This document shows positions 62,205-64,000 of a stretch of 64,000 bases of DNA, one piece after another. The position numbers were made by a program, and so were the translations under genes. Each line of letters opens with the position of its first letter. Position 1 is the stretch's first letter. Origin of the DNA: Fuscovulum sp. (GTDB lineage: Bacteria; Pseudomonadota; Alphaproteobacteria; Rhodobacterales; Rhodobacteraceae); the NCBI GenBank assembly GCA_035192965.1, contig CP136571.1:2562501-2626500 (forward strand), read 5' to 3'. A model generated the notes under the pieces. It made no database searches and had not been told where the DNA came from. It was given only the letters and a program-made list of their open reading frames with translations.

Positions 62205-63035
62205 ATGAGAGAAGTCGAAATCGGCGGGCTGTCCGTCAGCAATGACAGCCCGCTTCTGGTAATCGCTGGCCCTTGCCAGCTGGAAAGCCTGGATCACGCC
62301 CAGATGATCGCGGGCAAGATGGCCGAGGCCTGTGCCAAGGCCGGCGCGCAATACGTGTTCAAGGCCAGCTATGACAAGGCGAACCGCACCTCGCTCAAAG
62401 GGCGTCGCGGCTTGGGGATTGATGCGGGGCTGAAGGTGCTTGAAGCCGTGCGCGCCATGGGCATGCCGGTACTGACCGACATCCATGATGCCGAACAGGC
62501 ACGGCTTGCCGCGCAAGTGGTGGACGTGATCCAGATCCCCGCCTTCCTGTGCCGCCAGACCGATCTGCTGATCGCGGCAGGCGAAACCGGCGCGGTGGTC
62601 AACATCAAGAAAGGCCAGTTTCTGGCCCCTTGGGACATGGCCAATGTCGCGGAAAAGGTCGCCTCTACGGGCAACCACAAGATTCTGCTGACCGAACGGG
62701 GGGCCAGCTTCGGCTATAACACGCTGGTCGCGGACATGCGGTCACTTCCCACCATGGCACGGACCGGCTGGCCCGTGATCATGGATGCCACCCATTCGGT
62801 GCAACAGCCGGGCGGTCAGGGCAATTCGTCAGGCGGGCAGCGCGAATTCGCCCCGGTCATGGCCCGCTGCGCGGTGGCCATCGGCATCGCCGGCGTGTTC
62901 ATCGAAACGCATGAAGCGCCCGACACCGCCCCGTCCGACGGGCCCAACATGATCCCGCTCGATCAGATGCCTGCGCTGATCGACAGCCTCATGGCATTTG
63001 ACCGGCTGGCCAAGGCCAATCCCCTTCGCGTCTGA
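62205..63035 (+). CDS. kdsA: 3-deoxy-8-phosphooctulonate synthase (KdsA)
   Basis: The 276-residue enzyme joins arabinose 5-phosphate and phosphoenolpyruvate to Kdo-8-phosphate. It shows LVIAGPCQLESLDHAQ, 'FKASYDKANRTSLKGRRGLGIDAGLKVL' and 'IMDATHSVQQPGGQGNSSGGQREF'. Asn in KANRTS is typical, and the metal-site Cys of the metal-dependent class is not at its expected place (the N-terminal GPC has a Cys, which may be that ligand). Kdo is used in lipopolysaccharide and in the lipid linker of exported capsules, which fits the position after kpsE (eight-base gap). Confidence 0.96.
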   Translation: MREVEIGGLSVSNDSPLLVIAGPCQLESLDHAQMIAGKMAEACAKAGAQYVFKASYDKANRTSLKGRRGLGIDAGLKVLEAVRAMGMPVLTDIHDAEQARLAAQVVDVIQIPAFLCRQTDLLIAAGETGAVVNIKKGQFLAPWDMANVAEKVASTGNHKILLTERGASFGYNTLVADMRSLPTMARTGWPVIMDATHSVQQPGGQGNSSGGQREFAPVMARCAVAIGIAGVFIETHEAPDTAPSDGPNMIPLDQMPALIDSLMAFDRLAKANPLRV

Positions 63036-63064
63036 AGCGACGCGGTCAAGCCGAGTGATCGCCG

Positions 63065-63104
63065 AGGGGACGCAGAGCCCCCTCTGACTTTTCGCAGAAA
63101 AATC
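63065..63104 (+). repeat. Hairpin element after kdsA, related to the one at 927-975
   Basis: AGGGG pairs with CCCCT around ACGCAGAG-C (63065-63084). Then GACTTTTC (63086-63093) faces GAAAAATC (63097-63104) around GCA with one mismatch. The inner part equals the inner hairpin at 944-962 read on the opposite strand. It lies between kdsA and a convergent gene, so it may act as a terminator. Confidence 0.55.
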
Positions 63105-63107
63105 GTT

Positions 63108-63734
63108 TCAGGCTGGGTGATCCGCGCCATCCGCAGCAGCGGTGGGATGCATCACGGGCGCCCAGCCTGCGCGCATCACTGCCACCAACGGCGCGGGCGT
63201 CAGCACTGTTACATGGCCCTCGGGCAGCGGGCTTGCCGCGCCATATCCATCCGGCTGCCAGCGAAGCGCCTGCGCCGCCAGCACCAGATGCGGCGCATCA
63301 CTGATCAGCACCATCGTGCCATCAGGCAAGTCGCGCGCCTGCGCCACATGGTGCCGTTGCCCCCGGCCATCCAGCCGCGCGGTGTGAAGGCTGCGGTCAA
63401 TCTCGGCGGCCTTCATCGGCCCGAAAACGCCCGCCCAGGCTGTTTGAAAGGCTTGCCAGACAGGACGGCGGCATTCGGCACACGGTCGATGCCCGGCAGC
63501 ACAAGCCACGGCCTCATCCAGAAAGAAGAGTTCCGTATACTTGCCAGGCGCCATCAGGCTGCGCCTGCGCCCATTGAAGGACAGCGCACAGGTGATCCAG
63601 TTGCGATGCCGCCACCGTGCCGCGGCAAGACGCCCCTCCGCATCATGCAGACAGCCGCGATTGCCCATGAACAGACCCCGCGCCGGATCGGCCACGATCT
63701 CACCCGTCGGCCAGACTCGATTCTGTCGCACCAT
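63108..63734 (-). CDS. Conserved uncharacterised protein with C-x6-C-x2-C motif
   Basis: The 208-residue protein has a central block 'MAPGKYTELFFLDEAVACAAGHRPCAECRR' (about residues 61-90). Cys78, Cys85, Cys88 and His82 there could bind a metal or a nucleobase. I recall this block in many unnamed alphaproteobacterial proteins. No signal or membrane segment is present, and no family name can be given. The ATG at 63734 shares one base with the stop of the flavoprotein gene upstream, so they are translated together. The pairing could mean a role in RNA or DNA modification, but that is a guess. Confidence 0.7.
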   Translation of the reverse strand: MVRQNRVWPTGEIVADPARGLFMGNRGCLHDAEGRLAAARWRHRNWITCALSFNGRRRSLMAPGKYTELFFLDEAVACAAGHRPCAECRRPVWQAFQTAWAGVFGPMKAAEIDRSLHTARLDGRGQRHHVAQARDLPDGTMVLISDAPHLVLAAQALRWQPDGYGAASPLPEGHVTVLTPAPLVAVMRAGWAPVMHPTAAADGADHPA

Positions 63735-64000
63735 CAGGCCACCTGCCCCGCCACCCAGCCAGACGACCAGGCCCATTGAAAATTGTAACCGCCCAGCCAG
63801 CCGGTCACGTCCACGACCTCGCCTACAAAATACAGCCCCGGCACCGACTTCGCCGCCATCGTCCGCGCGTCCAGTGCGTCGGTATCGACGCCGCCCAAGG
63901 TGACCTCGGCCGTGCGATAGCCTTCGGATCCGACCGGCCGCAATTGCCAGCCGGTAATCTGCCCCGCCACCTGTTCCAACGCGGCGCGGGGCATTTCCGC
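63734..64000 (-). CDS. HI0933/BaiN-like flavoprotein, C-terminal end (partial)
   Basis: The last 88 residues of a protein whose start lies beyond the window. The segment 'LGGVDTDALDARTMAAKSVPGLYFVGEVVDVTGWLGGYNFQWAWSSGWVAGQ' is the C-terminal FAD-binding signature of HI0933/BaiN/RdsA-type NAD(P)/FAD-dependent oxidoreductases. These reduce unsaturated substrates, and one E. coli member modifies 23S rRNA. The reaction here cannot be told. The stop overlaps the next gene's ATG by one base. Confidence 0.85.
   Translation of the reverse strand, partial: AEMPRAALEQVAGQITGWQLRPVGSEGYRTAEVTLGGVDTDALDARTMAAKSVPGLYFVGEVVDVTGWLGGYNFQWAWSSGWVAGQVA

Overview
The window looks like chromosomal DNA of a GC-rich alphaproteobacterium of the Rhodobacteraceae (Rhodobacter/Gemmobacter/Paracoccus-like). 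The main evidence is the gene order dusB(nifR3)-ntrB-ntrC-ntrY-ntrX followed by trkA-trkH, hfq and hflX, the fused ispDF gene, a HemB with the Rhodobacter type of metal-free site, DUF6456/DUF6477 genes and a DUF1127 gene. Genes are packed tightly, often with ATGA or TGATG overlaps. No gap between genes exceeds 300 bases. I saw no tRNA, rRNA, CRISPR array, insertion sequence or prophage. It is mostly core chromosome, cut through a gene at each end.

Region by region. 1-5.8 kb: the end of an acyl-CoA synthetase, a DsbA/FrnE-like oxidoreductase, a Bcr/CflA exporter and convergent mfd. 5.8-14.8 kb: a small membrane protein, hemB, a SYLF lipoprotein, a 3-hydroxyisobutyrate dehydrogenase-like reductase, a penicillin acylase-family hydrolase, a dehydratase/CoA-transferase pair, and a divergent QorB-like reductase/HxlR regulator pair with an apparent shared operator. 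15.3-27.3 kb: a block on the minus strand covering nitrogen and redox two-component regulation (dusB, ntrBC, ntrYX), potassium uptake (trkA, trkH), hfq and hflX. 27.5-29.6 kb: ispDF-pgpA-cinA. 29.7-36.2 kb: an esterase, a RatA/COQ10 protein, hpt, a di-haem cytochrome c, an outer-membrane barrel, a GST, lipA and a LysE exporter. 36.2-37.8 kb: a DUF6456 regulator resembling the gene transfer agent activator GafA, next to a DUF6477 gene, with CtrA-like sites between them. 37.9-47.9 kb: a non-pyrrolysine MttB homologue, guaA, a zinc alcohol dehydrogenase, LtrA, an EamA permease, a FadL-type porin, an uncharacterised P-loop ATPase and metA. 47.9-55.5 kb: a lipoprotein hydrolase, ppk2, a TetR regulator, a PotABC-type importer, and a MocR regulator divergent from DUF1127. 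55.6-64 kb: rplM-rpsI, sseB-like, a UDG-family gene, a degenerate NhaA-like protein, a capsule export/Kdo cluster (kpsT-kpsE-kdsA), an uncharacterised Cys-rich protein and the end of a flavoprotein gene.

The observations most worth following up are the GafA-like locus with its CtrA-like sites, the NhaA homologue without the essential aspartates, the MocR/DUF1127 and QorB/HxlR operator candidates, the incomplete capsule exporter with a long extra N-terminal domain on KpsE, and several well-formed proteins of unknown role. I found no clearly new multi-gene system. The GafA-like locus is the closest candidate to an unusual one. All family assignments are by eye from motifs; no database was searched.
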